Made by a program: the position numbers and the translations under genes. The notes under the pieces are model-generated. The model was given only the letters and a program-made list of their open reading frames with translations, made no database searches and had not been told where the DNA came from. Shown piece by piece: positions 63,650 through 64,000 of a stretch of DNA of 64,000 nucleotides. Source of the stretch: Hydractinia symbiolongicarpus (lineage: Eukaryota > Cnidaria > Hydrozoa > Anthoathecata > Hydractiniidae); assembly GCF_029227915.1 (NCBI RefSeq), contig NC_079875.1, positions 14,877,001 to 14,941,000 on the forward strand, written 5' to 3'. Within the stretch, counting starts at the first letter, position 1. Every line of letters begins with the position of its first letter.

Positions 63650-63725
63650 CAGTTGTTGTTGTTGTTATTGTTGTTGTTGTTTTTGTTGTTGTTGTTGCTG
63701 TTGTTGTTGCTGTTGTTGTTATTGT
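63650..63725. repeat. (GTT)n/(GCT) trinucleotide run upstream of the GPCR
   Basis: About 25 GTT/GTTGCT-type units, 17 bases before the GPCR start codon on the minus strand, where it reads as CAA/CAG repeats. It is probably in the 5' UTR or promoter. A smaller relative lies at about 54906-54947. Confidence 0.85.
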
Positions 63726-64000
63726 GCTATATGATCATATATGTTCCTGCCATGCCCATAATAAAATAAGTTTAGCTGCTCGTACCCATTTTCTCTATAC
63801 CATTGCGATCGTCTTTATTCACATTTTTTAATATTTACATTGGAAAATGATTTTTCACAAATAAGTTTATTATTTAATGTACTCTAAAGTCATATCCTTT
63901 TTTCAATCATATTTTTATTATTAATATTTGTTTATTAATAAAATTAAGTTAATTGTTCAAAGAGATAAAAGGGTTGACTTTTAAACTTTAAAATGTTCTC

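Overview
This is an AT-rich, intron-dense animal nuclear sequence (roughly two-thirds A+T by eye) with a 500-base assembly gap. Multi-exon metazoan gene families, many terminal-inverted-repeat DNA transposons, non-LTR retrotransposon debris and tRNA-derived SINEs point to an invertebrate. I infer a cnidarian, perhaps a hydrozoan, from the repeat style and the early-animal look of the proteins; no marker proves it. | Layout. 1-1330 (+): last three exons of a K+-dependent Na+/Ca2+ exchanger (SLC24/NCKX family). 4870-16915 (-): a complete 20-exon transmembrane semaphorin (Sema-PSI-Ig-stalk-TM-tail, 793 aa). 18.8-25 kb: transposon graveyard holding a hAT-like MITE, a THAP/P-element-like transposase lacking its catalytic core, unrecognised minus-strand coding fragments and a broken LINE. 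25.2-29.8 kb: non-coding DNA with a perfect palindrome and an internally deleted Tigger/pogo element. 29800-33334 (-): a complete 8-exon nicotinic-receptor-type Cys-loop channel subunit (488 aa). 33.8-37.8 kb: repeats, including a decayed Mutator-like transposon with ~130-bp inverted repeats. 39637-45122 (-): a complete 12-exon UBE2Q ubiquitin-conjugating enzyme (370 aa) whose introns hold a foldback element, a 16-bp minisatellite and a SINE. 45.3-47.8 kb: LINE fragment and an element packed with ATACGAATT-like motifs. 49501-50000: gap. 53594-62008 (+): an 11-exon TTLL6/13-type tubulin polyglutamylase (503 aa). 62689-63633 (-): an intronless class A GPCR. | The host genes are functionally unrelated (calcium exchange, guidance signalling, ligand-gated channel, ubiquitin conjugation, tubulin modification, GPCR). 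No operon-like or cluster logic is visible; they share a region that has taken many transposon insertions. Exon models were assembled by hand from GT/AG sites and reading phase. The four complete multi-exon models each sum to an exact multiple of three, which is strong internal support. No clearly new biological system was seen; the most unusual non-genic structures are the repeat elements listed in the findings.
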